DNA from: Saprospiraceae bacterium | Lineage (GTDB): Bacteria; Bacteroidota; Bacteroidia; Chitinophagales; Saprospiraceae | Direction of reading: 5' to 3' | Assembly (NCBI GenBank): GCA_016714785.1 | Contig: JADKCC010000032.1 | Coordinates: 1 to 64,000, forward strand | DNA: 64,000 nt | The notes under the pieces: generated by a model | Database searches by the model: none | What the model was told of the DNA's origin: nothing | Seen by the model: only the letters and a program-made list of their open reading frames with translations | Part shown: one piece after another, positions 7,687 through 18,703 of the stretch | How positions within the stretch are numbered: the stretch's first letter is position 1 | Layout: each line of letters opens with the position of its first letter | Position numbers and translations under genes: made by a program

Positions 7687-10600
7687 ATGCAACGGATTTT
7701 ACTTTTAGTTATTATGATATTTGTGTCAACTTGGGCCATGGCTCAAATTACTACATCGTCTATCTCTGGCAAAGTGTCAGATAGTTCAGGACAAGCACTT
7801 TTTGGATCGACGGTTACTGCTGTGCACACGCCATCTGGATCCTTTTATGGCGCTACTACATTGGAAAATGGTAGATTTACTTTACCCAATTTGAGAGTAG
7901 GTGGACCATATACTGTAGAAGTATCATACATAGGATATGCTACTTCAAAAATTGAAAATATTTATTTGGAATTGGGTAAAAAGGAAATTTTAGATTTCGT
8001 GCTCAAAGATGAAGGTTTACAACTAGATCAGGTGGTAGTGACAGCAAATTCTAGTGATGTGATTAACAAAGATAAAACGGGAGCTTCTACCAGCATTTCA
8101 CGCGAGCAGATTGCTAGTCTTCCCACTATTTCCAGATCAACAGCCGATTACACTCGACTGAACCCAATGTCTGCCGAAGGTGGATCATTTGGTGGACGTA
8201 ACGACCAATTCAATAATTATAGTGTCAATGGTACTATATTTAACAATCCTTTTGGATTGGATGCTGCTACACCTGGTGGACAAACAGATGCACAACCGAT
8301 ATCTCTTGATGCAATCGACCAAATACAAGTTTCTATAGCTCCTTATGATGTGACGCAATCTGGTTTTACAGGTGCTTCTGTCAATGCAGTGACCAAATCA
8401 GGTAATAATAACTTTGAAGGAACAGTGTATGGCTTTTTCAGAAATAGCAGTATGATAGGTAGTAAAGTCAGAGATACAGAAGTCAATCGTGGAGACGTAA
8501 ACAATGGGCAGTTTGGATTTGCTGTTGGTGGACCGATCATAAAAGATAGAGTCTTCTTTTTTGCCAATCTTGAGATAGAGAAGAGATCGGACTTAGGTTC
8601 CTATTTCCTTCCTGCTTCCAGCGGCGCTACAGGTAGCAATGTATCTAGAGTTTTGGAATCAGACATGATTTTTGTATCCAATATGCTAAAAACAAAATTT
8701 GGATATGAAACGGGTGATATTAAAGATTTCAGACACAAAGCTGACAATAACAAAGGGCTAGTAAGGTTGGATTTTAATCTACACAAAGACCACAAACTAA
8801 CCGCTTCTTACAATTTTTTAGATGCTTTCAAAGACAAACCTGCACACCCATCAGCCATTGGTCCGAGAGGCCCAAGTCTGCAAACATTGCAGTTTCAAAA
8901 CAGTGGCTATAGAATCAATAATAAAATACAATCAGGTATTATAGAGTTGAAATCAGTATTTGGTAGTATGTTTGCTAATAAGTTCCAAGCTGGTTATACT
9001 ACTTTTAGAGATTCAAGAGATCCATTTTCTTCTCCATTCCCAGTACTCAATATCCTGAAAGATGGTTCAAGATATATTATAGCAGGCCACGAGCCTTTCT
9101 CAATCAATAATGTGTTGAGTCAAAATGTATTGCAAATACAAGATAATTTTAATATTTACCTCAATAATCATACCTTGACCATTGGTGCATCATTTGAGAA
9201 ATTTAGTTTTGACAATTCATTCAATCTTACAGGCTATGGATTTGATGTCTTTGGTGGATACGAATTGAGTCAATTGGACTCCATTACAAGTACACAAGCA
9301 TACAAAGACAATGTAGCTAATGCCCAAGCAACATTTGATAAGAATAATAAAAATGATTCGTGGGCATTAGCAGAAACCAATATCGGTCAAATCTCTGGTT
9401 ATATCCAAGACGAATTTACTGTAAATGATAAGTTGACACTTACAGCAGGTCTAAGAGTAGATTTGCCGCAATATTTTGACACCAAAACAAAAATAGAAGA
9501 AAACATCGCTAGAAATGGTGGTAATGTACCTGCTGGTGCATATGCTCCTGATGTGACATACTATGATGAAAATGGTCAAGCTGTAAAATTTGACCATACG
9601 GTATTACCAAAATCAACACCACTTATCAATCCAAGACTTGGATTCAATTATGCTATGAGCGAATCCCTTCAATTAAGAGGTGGTTCAGGTTTGTTTACAG
9701 GAAGGTTACCATTTGTTTGGGTAGGAAATCAAGTAGCCAATCCTGCTTTCTTTTTCTATTGTACTACAGCTCCTGATTTCAAATTGCCACAAATATGGCG
9801 AACAAATCTTGGTATTGACAAAAAATTGTCAAATGGATGGAGTACTACATTAGATATCCTTTACACCAAAGATATCAATGCACAAATGACCAGAAATTAT
9901 GGGCTCATCAAGCCAACAGGAACGCTAGAAAGTGTAGATAAGCGACCTATTTATCTAGATGCAGATAGAGCGCAAGGGCCTTTTGGCGGAGCTACCAATG
10001 CTTATGTATTTACCAATACCGATTTAGGTTATTCATTCAATGCTGCACTTCAGGTTCAAAAAACCTGGGAAAGCATGTCCTTGATGTTGGGATACAATTA
10101 CTTGGATGCAAAAGATGCAGCATCGATTGATGCAGAGATTTCTTCAGATGCTTACGAACGTAATCCTGCCAATGTTATCAATACAAATATTGGTGAATTA
10201 ACACCATCATTGTATGGAAACAAACATAGAGTAATAGGAGCTATCAGCAAAAAATTTACGTATGCTGATGATCGTTTGGCAACAACAATCAGTTTGTTTA
10301 CAGAATATGCACAAGGCGGAAGATTTAGTTTTACTTACGCTGGTGATATAAACAATGATGGCTCTGGGCTGAATGACTTAATATACATCCCTACGGACGC
10401 TCAAATAGATGGGATGAATTTTACAGGAAGTACAGCAGCAGCCCAAAAAGCAGCATTCAAATCATATATAGCACAAGATGATTATTTGTCTTCAAGACGT
10501 GGTAATTATGCTGAAAAATATGCATCTCTTTCCCCTTGGTACAATCATTGGGATCTTAGAGTATTGCAAGATATTAAAGTATCTACAGGCAATAAATTTC

Positions 10601-10824
10601 AGGTCAGTTTAGACATTTTGAATGTTGGAAATCTCATTAATTCTTCATGGGGAGTGAGACAATATGCAACCTATACGGGTTTAGTTCAGCCTATATCCGT
10701 AGCCGTCAATAACGGTGCCCCTATTTATACCTTTGACCAGTCGCAAAAAACAACCTTTTTTGATGATTTTAACTTAGCAAGTAGATGGCAAATGCAAATT
10801 GGATTGAGATACATCTTTAAATAA
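7687..10824 (+). CDS. Oar-like TonB-dependent outer-membrane receptor
   Basis: Encodes 1045 residues. A signal peptide (res 1-19, ending AMAQ) is followed by a carboxypeptidase-regulatory-like beta-sandwich (about 25-105, SSISGKVSDSSGQALFGSTV), a plug domain (about 115-250, with the NDQFNNYSVNG segment), and a long beta-barrel ending in aromatic-rich strands with a C-terminal Phe-Lys (MQIGLRYIFK). The order and the plug sequence match the Oar type of receptor rather than SusC. It would use TonB energy to import or export a large substrate, possibly peptide or protein; no partner lipoprotein gene is adjacent. Transcribed alone: a -7 element precedes it and a strong hairpin terminator follows 14 bases after the stop. 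Confidence 0.9.
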   Translation: MQRILLLVIMIFVSTWAMAQITTSSISGKVSDSSGQALFGSTVTAVHTPSGSFYGATTLENGRFTLPNLRVGGPYTVEVSYIGYATSKIENIYLELGKKEILDFVLKDEGLQLDQVVVTANSSDVINKDKTGASTSISREQIASLPTISRSTADYTRLNPMSAEGGSFGGRNDQFNNYSVNGTIFNNPFGLDAATPGGQTDAQPISLDAIDQIQVSIAPYDVTQSGFTGASVNAVTKSGNNNFEGTVYGFFRNSSMIGSKVRDTEVNRGDVNNGQFGFAVGGPIIKDRVFFFANLEIEKRSDLGSYFLPASSGATGSNVSRVLESDMIFVSNMLKTKFGYETGDIKDFRHKADNNKGLVRLDFNLHKDHKLTASYNFLDAFKDKPAHPSAIGPRGPSLQTLQFQNSGYRINNKIQSGIIELKSVFGSMFANKFQAGYTTFRDSRDPFSSPFPVLNILKDGSRYIIAGHEPFSINNVLSQNVLQIQDNFNIYLNNHTLTIGASFEKFSFDNSFNLTGYGFDVFGGYELSQLDSITSTQAYKDNVANAQATFDKNNKNDSWALAETNIGQISGYIQDEFTVNDKLTLTAGLRVDLPQYFDTKTKIEENIARNGGNVPAGAYAPDVTYYDENGQAVKFDHTVLPKSTPLINPRLGFNYAMSESLQLRGGSGLFTGRLPFVWVGNQVANPAFFFYCTTAPDFKLPQIWRTNLGIDKKLSNGWSTTLDILYTKDINAQMTRNYGLIKPTGTLESVDKRPIYLDADRAQGPFGGATNAYVFTNTDLGYSFNAALQVQKTWESMSLMLGYNYLDAKDAASIDAEISSDAYERNPANVINTNIGELTPSLYGNKHRVIGAISKKFTYADDRLATTISLFTEYAQGGRFSFTYAGDINNDGSGLNDLIYIPTDAQIDGMNFTGSTAAAQKAAFKSYIAQDDYLSSRRGNYAEKYASLSPWYNHWDLRVLQDIKVSTGNKFQVSLDILNVGNLINSSWGVRQYATYTGLVQPISVAVNNGAPIYTFDQSQKTTFFDDFNLASRWQMQIGLRYIFK

Positions 10825-10837
10825 TGTTGTAAAATAG

Positions 10838-10887
10838 AATAGAAAAAGCCTTACTAAAGTATTTTAGTGAGGCTTTTTCTATTTTAA
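10838..10887 (+). terminator. rho-independent terminator of the TonB receptor
   Basis: An 18-base stem (left arm 10838-10855, right arm 10866-10883, one G-T pair) encloses a ten-base loop and runs through A5 on the left and T5 on the right, so it can act on both strands. Confidence 0.85.
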
Positions 10888-11226
10888 GCATCAAGTTGTT
10901 TAGTTGGGTAGAGGCTATGATTGAGACTTTCTAGAAAAAGTTATTGGACTTCGCCTTAGAAATGCCTAAAGCTACCGCAAAATGGTTTAGTGGGACGTAA
11001 AGGGAATTTTGGATTTACAAACCTAATTTGGTCAGCCCATATTTCTAAAATTTATCACAATCCATGTGTAAGTTTAACTCCTACAATTTTGCCATAATTT
11101 TTACAACTTATAGGCCCATATAACATCAAAATAATTTTTGTTTTCTATTCTAACCACTGATTTTGATTCCAATATTTTTAATATTTTATATCGTCCGACT
11201 TATGCATTTGTAGTCACATTAATTTT
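10888..11226. other. intergenic DNA without recognisable genes
   Basis: AT-rich non-coding DNA between the receptor terminator and the MITE-like element. I see no gene, RNA or clear regulatory site in it. Confidence 0.5.
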
Positions 11227-11233
11227 TATATTA

Positions 11234-11612
11234 GGGCTTGCTGACTATGGTACAATCAATTGATAAATAATAAATTATGTCTATAATAAACAAATTAAAT
11301 GCAAACCTTTTAATTGATTTTGTCCAAAAGTCATGTACCTTGGGTTGGCTTTTGCCTTATGTGCAGGCAGTTACTTTTGCATTGCCCAAAAAGTAACCAA
11401 AAAAGTCTAGTTCAAAAAGGCAATTGCGTAGCACCGTTCATTTTTTGAACCAAAACTTTTTCTATTGCCATAAGTATTTCATATTTAATCCTTTGTGCTT
11501 TCTATGGCAATAGACGCACTTTTTGTTTCTTCATTCTCTATTGCTTGTTTTTGAACGATAGTCTCCATTAAACTAACAACCAAAAATAACAGCTGACTTT
11601 TTCAGCTGACCC
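11234..11612 (+). mobile_element. MITE-like element copy 1 (379 bp)
   Basis: Starts GGGCTTGCTGAC and ends CAGCTGACCC, imperfect terminal inverted repeats. It is flanked directly by TATATTA on both sides (11227-11233 and 11613-11619), a 7-bp target-site duplication. Both ends and an internal block (about 11234-11440) are shared in the same order with the copy at 18704-19325. It carries no transposase. Inside are a GTTACTTTT...AAAAGTAAC hairpin and a second long hairpin (arms 11461-11472 and 11503-11514, perfect 12-base pairing). It would need a transposase in trans. Confidence 0.75.
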
Positions 11613-11619
11613 TATATTA

Positions 11620-11831
11620 AAGATGATTTTTTAACCATCATACCCATTTTATTATGTATATATAAAAATGTTATGTGATATACATTTTAAATTTTTGAGT
11701 ATTAAAATTATATAAAATATTAATTTTGTAAATATTTTTAAATAATATATTAAAAATCTAAATACATAAACATGTTTTGTGAAATTTATTATTACTTTTA
11801 CATTTTTATCTATTAATTTACTTAAAAAGTT
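11620..11831. other. very AT-rich leader of the giant secreted protein gene
   Basis: About 210 bases of nearly pure A/T between the element and the GTG start, with no terminator hairpin. It probably holds the promoter, but no convincing TAnnTTTG element is distinguishable. Confidence 0.4.
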
Positions 11832-14800
11832 GTGTCATTGAGGGTTATAATTAAATTTTTATTATTGCAATGTTTGTTATTATTTAGCAACCAGCTACTT
11901 GCCGATGACCATTTTAAATTGAGAGATTCATATTGTGAGAAAGAGATTAGGTCTAATGCGGCCAAGTTTTATGTCTTGAAAGATTATTATTATGCAAAAT
12001 ATCAAGAAGCTGACTGCTCCAATGAAAAGCATTATTTAAGTATGTTTGAACTTAATGAAGCAAGTTACAATAATTGTGTGTCTTTTAGAAAACTAGTAAA
12101 TAATGATACTGCACCAATGGCCTGTGGTCAAATCACTATGGCATCATTGGTAGGTGTTCCTGGCTTTGCCAATTTAGATCAACTCAATGTATGTTCGGTT
12201 CCCGATACGTTGGCATTACTGATTTATAATGATGGAACAAATATGGCTACTAATATCCAACTACAACTCGATTTTGACCCTGGATTGAGTTATGGCGGTT
12301 TTGCCTATAGCAAAAATAATAATGGTACGGTTACACCTTTTAATGTATCAGACCCTACACGGCCTATATTTAATATAAGTAATATGGCTCCCAACTCTGC
12401 TGTGATTGCTTATATAGGAGTAAAAGCTAACTGTGATGTAGATATTACTGGTGCAGTCATTTCATTGGATGCTAATGTTAATTATTTATCTGGAGGAATG
12501 ACTTGTCAAGAAACATTGCAAAATGTAGGAGAATACAACTCTGCTATCAAAGTACCAGTATTGAATTTATTGAGTGTGACTCCACCCACTAGGAACATAA
12601 CAAATTCCACCAGTAGTTTCTGTCAAGACATTGTCATTTCACAAGATGGAATCGATTCTAAACTCAATAGTTATACTTTTGAGATTGACAGTATAGACCT
12701 TACTGGCAATCTATCTTTGTTTACACTTACTGCCAATGGGACCACACTGCCATTTACCTATAACGCAACCACACAAAAGGTTACTGCTACAATAGGCGCT
12801 TCATATTTTATAGGTAATACGGGTACTGGTGCTAATAGTAATAATGTCTTTGACGAAGATGAAAGGATGACAATAAGAGCTTGTTATAAAGCAGCTGCTT
12901 GTCTTGATGGTTCTGAATATTTAAAATATAGAGCTTGGTATGGTTGTGATAATAAATTGTGTTTTGACATCACAGAAAAAGCGGCTTCCCTTGCATTTCA
13001 ACCCAATTATAATGCTACGCCTATAGCAACAACGAGCAATATAAGTTACGGAGGAATATGTGGCAATAATTTAACTTTTGATGTCAATGTTAAGTCAGCC
13101 AATACCAACCCTGTGGACGGCCTTTGGGAAGACGTATTTTTAAAAATCAAAGCATGTATTGGTGGCAATCTAAGTGTTGCATCAGTCAAAATAAATGGGC
13201 AAGTACTGAGTGCACCTGTTTTTTCAGTGTTGCCAGGTGGTACGATTCAACTGGATCTAAGACAATTGACTTTTGATATTGATGGAGCAGGTGTAGGGTT
13301 ATCAGATAACGATGGTGATGGTAAGTTTGATGATTTGAGAGGTGGGCAGTCTATCTCTTTTAGTGTTGAAATTGATATATCCTGTGCATCAGACTTAAAA
13401 TGTCAATCACTAGGATGTTCGATTACACAACTTGATGTGAATGGCAAGCGAAACTGTGGACAAGCATTTCAACAGATTGTATCGCTTTCTACGCCTATTT
13501 CCTTTTCGTATGGTAATACTGGTGTAACAACCAATGCAGTATCAACTACAGGCTATGGAATTCCTATTACAGAAGTTATGCAAACAACGGCCAATGTTTG
13601 GCTGCCTGCGGTCAATGGTTATAGATTCGGTTATACATTTGCATCCAATAATATAACACCATGTGCATCTCCTGGTAATGTGTTTCTTAAAGTGGTTATT
13701 GACGCACCTTCTAACAGGGGCAGTGATATTAGATATCAAGCAAATTCAGCTACCTATCAAGGAAATCCCGTGACTGGTGTGACTACAGAGTATAGAATAC
13801 AAGATCAGGACACTTTTGGTATAGTTTTGAATATTCCAGCAGGAGACATCAATGCCACCATGGACGACTATTATTTCAATCTTGAATATCGAGGCGATTG
13901 TTATCCAGCAGATTATATTTTATTTTCCTACCAAGTGATTGAAGAGTGCAATTCATGTACCGGGACTAACCCATGTGAAATTATTAGAGCATGCGGAAGT
14001 GCAGCTACTTATGTAGTATGGAGAGGCTCGAGTTGTCCTTGCAAATTGAGACCTTTTATTTCAGAGCAATATAGAACCAATTATGGCTATGCAGACAAAT
14101 CACTCTCACAGCCGCTCACAAGAGCTCAAGTACCCGCAGTGGACCAACGAAGATATCTACCTGGTGATACCATGTATGTAAAAGTAGCTTATGAGATACT
14201 TGATAAATCAGCTGTTGAAGAGGGGGATGCACTGTGGTCTATGCGTTTTTATCCTAGATATACAGGCAACGGCCCGGTGCGGCCTGACATTACACAGGCA
14301 AAATTTGAAGGGTGGTCTTTTTATGATAAAAGTGCTAATACAGAGACGCCTATAGGGTTTCCTGCACATTTGGTGCCATATCCTGATGCTACAAGAGATA
14401 ATTATCTTTTTCCCTCTATGCACTTTATAAATGTAGGCGTGGAGAGTAGCACAGTTGAAAGTAGGGCAATGCAGACTGTAACATCACAACAACAAGCAAA
14501 TGCTTGGGGCGTTTGTCCCAATAATGCAAAAGTAAACCCAATGTTTCCAGCACCATCAGCAGCAAATTACCAAATGCAAAATATAAGCTGTAATGAGCAA
14601 CACAGTGATATTATGTATGTGGAATTGTGGTTTCAAGTACCAGATGCATGTCAAAATGGAATACCTTCTTACTATAATGCCGGAGCACAAGATGGATTTA
14701 ATAATACCCATCAAGAATTCTTAGATCAATACCCTATTGACAATAATGATATCATTTATCTAGAGTTCAAGATACCTATGATGGAAAACCCAAATTATAG

Positions 14801-17800
14801 TCTTGCACTACTAAATAATCAACCTGTAAATAATACGAATACGATTTATGCGGATATGAATACTTATACCATTCCGCCGAGTACCTGTACTTTGACCAAT
14901 TTGTATGGCAGTTGTGGACCAAGTCAGCCTTATGAAGGATGGGTTCCAGGACCTGTGTCTATTACCAATGATGTATCTATACAAGATTGTGATGTCGATG
15001 TAAATTATACTTTTTCTCTTACCAATCCTGTACCTACTGTGGCAGCGGGAGTGACACCTTGGTACGCTAATGAGTATAGACCATTTATGGCTACTGAATT
15101 TTTGGAATTCAAATTTCCTAACAATATGGTATTTAGTAACAACGATGCCAAGATCATACTGCCAGACGGATCAGAAATACCACTTCCTTCACAATATATT
15201 GACCCAAGCTATGGTAATCTCCAATGTTTGGCAGCAGACTGCTGTGTATCGGCAGATACTGCTGAATTAGCAGCTTTAAGGATTAATGATGCAGATTTTT
15301 ATAAGGCTAAATTGGTGCCATATTCAGCGGGACCTAATTCTTCTTCAGAAACAGGCAATAAATGTGATGTTTACGCTTTTGTTCATGTACCGAATGACCC
15401 GTTTCCGTTTTTACCAATAGGTGGATCACAAACCTGTACTTACGGCATCAACTACAAGTTAAAACCGATTTGTCCTGAGATGGTATCTTCTACAGATTTT
15501 CAGTTAGAATACCAATTTTCTAATCCGTATTTACCCACACTGCCAGCCTCGGGAACTGCATTTGCTAGTTGTGGGCCTTGTCGTACGACACCAGTCACGG
15601 AATTTTGCGGTTACGAACATGTGGCTAAATATCCTATAAATCCGTATGGAGCAAATTGTAATCAGTATCCTGCTGTGCTCGATCCTTCGGGTTGTTTAAG
15701 GTACTTTGAAAATATTGTACCTCATCCTGAAGTGAGTCCAGGAAGTATTAACCCAAACAGACAAACAGGAAGTACTATTACTACGCCAGATAATTTTATC
15801 GACAATAGTTTAGATTATCCACCTTTGATGACAGATGATCAGGACTTTAGACTTTTGATACCTGATTTGGAAAATCAAAATGAGTCTAACACCTATACCG
15901 TATGTGCAGGTGACGCAAGTGGCGGAGGAGCCACACATGAAAATGTGGTTACTAGTATTAAGGTGCCTAGTGCAGTAGATTTTATCGGTGTGATGGATGC
16001 CAATACTATGGCAACACTATCCCACACCCTCGTGGCTACCAATCCAGATAATAAAATATATAGTGTTCTGATGCCTGACCTAGCGCCAGGCCAATGTGCC
16101 AGTATCATCATTAAAACAGAATTGCTTTTCTGTCCAGTTGGTTTGAATATTGATACCAAAATATGTGTCAATACATCCAGTGGCTGTTTGGATGCAGCTA
16201 AATCAGCCTTACTTCTTGCGCAGGGCAACACCACTTGTAATCAGATAGAGAGCTGCTATCAATATATTTCTGAAGAATCAGAAATACAAGTTGAGTGGGA
16301 TCCCAATCCACCTAATGAGGTCAGCCTCTGCGATGAAATAGATTTAGGAGTAAGGATTAAAAATGTAAAACCTTCATTATTGGTCAATATAGGTACAAAC
16401 ATTTGGTTGCCAGATGGATTAGAATTTATACCAGGTTCGTGGACTGCATGTTACCCAGGAGGACCAGGCAATACAGGCCCAGCGTACAGCATACCTGATC
16501 CTACACCTGACCCTACAAAAAATAGTCCGCGAGGGATATATTTTACTTATACTAGTTCGCAACTTTGGTCCAACGAAATATATATTAATGGATTAAGGGG
16601 AATCGCAGCAGCCCAAGATAGCAACAAAGTGACTTTAAAGTTTAAGGCAAGGATGATATGTGATGATTTTGTGTCGGGTACTTCTCCTTGGTTTCAAGCA
16701 ACTGCTGCGGACCCATGCGAAAATACGGTCAGAAGTCAATTAGCAAAATCTGAAGAAATTATTGTTAAAAATGCAAATCCAATCAATTTTGCACAATTTT
16801 TTGTTTTAGCCAGTCCTTTGCAATTTAATTGTGGTGTACAGGATACAATGGAACTTACTTATTTGAATATAAGTCCAATTGGCATTACTAATAATACTAA
16901 TATGTGCATAAAATTAGATCCCGGTGCTTTTAATTATGTACCAGGATCGGTTTGCTTCCTATCTCCATCTAATTATGTGCCTATTTTTACAGAAACTACA
17001 GTAGGTAACATAGTAGAGATTTGTATGACTGTACCAGATAATATTGGGCCAGGACAAGCATTCAAAGTAGGTGTAAAAATGGAGATGAGCGAAAATATTG
17101 ACTGTGGTGACACTGAACTTGGTGTGGAAGTCAGTTCTATTATCATGGATCAAGGCTGTGCTAATCAAGGCGTAAATTGTGATGTCAATGTTTTGAATTC
17201 TGTCAATCCAATCATAGATGTGGCATTTTTGCCTCCAGTGGCTATATCGGAACATTCCTTAACACAGGATTGTGATAGTGATCCCAATAATGTTACCTTA
17301 CGATATACAGTGGATTTTAATAATGGCGGGGATTCGTACAACAATAGTATAGAATTTGCTTTGATTCGAGACTTGAATAACAATGGTGTAAGAGATCCTT
17401 TTGATCCGGTTTTAGTCACACAAACACAAAATTTAAATATTCCAATGGGGCAAGCTGGGCAACTTAGTGGAAATTTTACCATTCCCAATGGTGTATCATG
17501 TCCAGTTTTCCTATGTGTCATACAAGAAACTAATTGTGTTTGTGACAATCAGGATTTTCTCTATACGAGTATCGAGCCATCTTTTTCTAAAGACTTAAAT
17601 AGAAGAGTCGTTTTGTGCCCTGACGAACCATTGGGCCTAGATATTTGTGATGGATTTACAATAAGTGTACTTCCTGTTGAAGGAGCCACCTTAGTTTATA
17701 CACCAGGTAATGATTCATTGTACATAAATCTTAATGAAGGATATGGAGTATCTTCACCTGTGCGCCTTAGGGTAACAAGTCAACTTGGTGCATGTGCAGC

Positions 17801-18458
17801 AAGAACATTCGAAACAGAGTTATTTAGACTTTCGGATTTTGAATTAGGGCCATTTGATTTGATCAATGTTTGCACTGATAATTGTAAAAGATTAGACTTA
17901 TTGATACCTTCTCAATACAGAAATAGTGTGTCAGTAATCTGGACTCCATCAACATTTCTTGATGATCCCACAACTATAAGACCTTTGATATGTAATCCAA
18001 CTCAGGATATCACCTATACAGTTAGTCTTACATTTACAGATAATGGTCAAACATGTAATTTTAGTGCACAATATCCTACTAAATACATCAACTTACAATC
18101 GACTATACAAGACGGTACCATTGTATGTTATGATAATGGCACACCAAAGATTTCAGATAATAGAATTAGGTTTTCTGTGGTAGCCACTGGAGGAACTGGG
18201 ACATTTAATGTTACGGTAGATAGAGGCACTACGATTTCGCCTACTACCTTGACTGCAGGAGTTCCTACTTTATTTACTTTGGGACCTGGATCTGCGGGAA
18301 GCGGTAGTCCGTTTACAATTACACTGACTGATCCAGTAGCTCCAGAGTGTCCTAAGATATTCCAAGTACAAGATCCGGGTAATTGCCCTCCAAGTGCGAG
18401 CGGTAACTGTCCGACATTGAATTGCGGGACTGCCACAATTCAAGTCAATGGCAATTAA
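11832..18458 (+). CDS. giant secreted beta-sandwich repeat protein (2208 aa)
   Basis: Starts at GTG 11832, which gives a good signal peptide (IIKFLLLQCLLLFSNQLLA, cleavage near residue 25). The mature chain is rich in Cys, Asn, Asp and Thr and consists of successive beta-sandwich-like segments with DUF11-type phrases (LALLIYNDGTNMATNIQLQL, VTLKFKARMICDD, FALIRDLNNNGVRDPFDPV). The paired cysteines suggest disulfides outside the cell. The last module (about res 2097-2190, GPGSAGSGSPFTITLTDP) resembles the first module of the giant gene at 48271. No type IX sorting domain or other anchor is seen at the C-terminus, unlike many relatives, so the protein may be truncated or use another partner. A surface adhesin or sheath role is inferred. 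Confidence 0.8.
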   Translation: MSLRVIIKFLLLQCLLLFSNQLLADDHFKLRDSYCEKEIRSNAAKFYVLKDYYYAKYQEADCSNEKHYLSMFELNEASYNNCVSFRKLVNNDTAPMACGQITMASLVGVPGFANLDQLNVCSVPDTLALLIYNDGTNMATNIQLQLDFDPGLSYGGFAYSKNNNGTVTPFNVSDPTRPIFNISNMAPNSAVIAYIGVKANCDVDITGAVISLDANVNYLSGGMTCQETLQNVGEYNSAIKVPVLNLLSVTPPTRNITNSTSSFCQDIVISQDGIDSKLNSYTFEIDSIDLTGNLSLFTLTANGTTLPFTYNATTQKVTATIGASYFIGNTGTGANSNNVFDEDERMTIRACYKAAACLDGSEYLKYRAWYGCDNKLCFDITEKAASLAFQPNYNATPIATTSNISYGGICGNNLTFDVNVKSANTNPVDGLWEDVFLKIKACIGGNLSVASVKINGQVLSAPVFSVLPGGTIQLDLRQLTFDIDGAGVGLSDNDGDGKFDDLRGGQSISFSVEIDISCASDLKCQSLGCSITQLDVNGKRNCGQAFQQIVSLSTPISFSYGNTGVTTNAVSTTGYGIPITEVMQTTANVWLPAVNGYRFGYTFASNNITPCASPGNVFLKVVIDAPSNRGSDIRYQANSATYQGNPVTGVTTEYRIQDQDTFGIVLNIPAGDINATMDDYYFNLEYRGDCYPADYILFSYQVIEECNSCTGTNPCEIIRACGSAATYVVWRGSSCPCKLRPFISEQYRTNYGYADKSLSQPLTRAQVPAVDQRRYLPGDTMYVKVAYEILDKSAVEEGDALWSMRFYPRYTGNGPVRPDITQAKFEGWSFYDKSANTETPIGFPAHLVPYPDATRDNYLFPSMHFINVGVESSTVESRAMQTVTSQQQANAWGVCPNNAKVNPMFPAPSAANYQMQNISCNEQHSDIMYVELWFQVPDACQNGIPSYYNAGAQDGFNNTHQEFLDQYPIDNNDIIYLEFKIPMMENPNYSLALLNNQPVNNTNTIYADMNTYTIPPSTCTLTNLYGSCGPSQPYEGWVPGPVSITNDVSIQDCDVDVNYTFSLTNPVPTVAAGVTPWYANEYRPFMATEFLEFKFPNNMVFSNNDAKIILPDGSEIPLPSQYIDPSYGNLQCLAADCCVSADTAELAALRINDADFYKAKLVPYSAGPNSSSETGNKCDVYAFVHVPNDPFPFLPIGGSQTCTYGINYKLKPICPEMVSSTDFQLEYQFSNPYLPTLPASGTAFASCGPCRTTPVTEFCGYEHVAKYPINPYGANCNQYPAVLDPSGCLRYFENIVPHPEVSPGSINPNRQTGSTITTPDNFIDNSLDYPPLMTDDQDFRLLIPDLENQNESNTYTVCAGDASGGGATHENVVTSIKVPSAVDFIGVMDANTMATLSHTLVATNPDNKIYSVLMPDLAPGQCASIIIKTELLFCPVGLNIDTKICVNTSSGCLDAAKSALLLAQGNTTCNQIESCYQYISEESEIQVEWDPNPPNEVSLCDEIDLGVRIKNVKPSLLVNIGTNIWLPDGLEFIPGSWTACYPGGPGNTGPAYSIPDPTPDPTKNSPRGIYFTYTSSQLWSNEIYINGLRGIAAAQDSNKVTLKFKARMICDDFVSGTSPWFQATAADPCENTVRSQLAKSEEIIVKNANPINFAQFFVLASPLQFNCGVQDTMELTYLNISPIGITNNTNMCIKLDPGAFNYVPGSVCFLSPSNYVPIFTETTVGNIVEICMTVPDNIGPGQAFKVGVKMEMSENIDCGDTELGVEVSSIIMDQGCANQGVNCDVNVLNSVNPIIDVAFLPPVAISEHSLTQDCDSDPNNVTLRYTVDFNNGGDSYNNSIEFALIRDLNNNGVRDPFDPVLVTQTQNLNIPMGQAGQLSGNFTIPNGVSCPVFLCVIQETNCVCDNQDFLYTSIEPSFSKDLNRRVVLCPDEPLGLDICDGFTISVLPVEGATLVYTPGNDSLYINLNEGYGVSSPVRLRVTSQLGACAARTFETELFRLSDFELGPFDLINVCTDNCKRLDLLIPSQYRNSVSVIWTPSTFLDDPTTIRPLICNPTQDITYTVSLTFTDNGQTCNFSAQYPTKYINLQSTIQDGTIVCYDNGTPKISDNRIRFSVVATGGTGTFNVTVDRGTTISPTTLTAGVPTLFTLGPGSAGSGSPFTITLTDPVAPECPKIFQVQDPGNCPPSASGNCPTLNCGTATIQVNGN

Positions 18459-18697
18459 ATAAATAAGTTTGAATATCAGGTTAGATTATTTTTTAAAAGT
18501 TTTCTCTACATTGGGCCATAATGTGATGTGAAGATGACAAAATATGGGAAGATGATGGTAGTTTGATTAGAACAAATTCCGTTCTATCTCATTCAAAAAC
18601 ATTCTAAACTATCTTGTGTGAGCTTAAAAGGATTCCTTAGTGGAAAGAAAACTTAATGTTAGGGAGATACAATGAGAACAAAAAAAGGGATAAAGTA
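18459..18697. other. non-coding DNA between giant gene and MITE copy 2
   Basis: No open frame continues the giant gene after its stop, and no terminator hairpin or other feature is seen. Confidence 0.4.
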
Positions 18698-18703
18698 GAA
18701 TTA

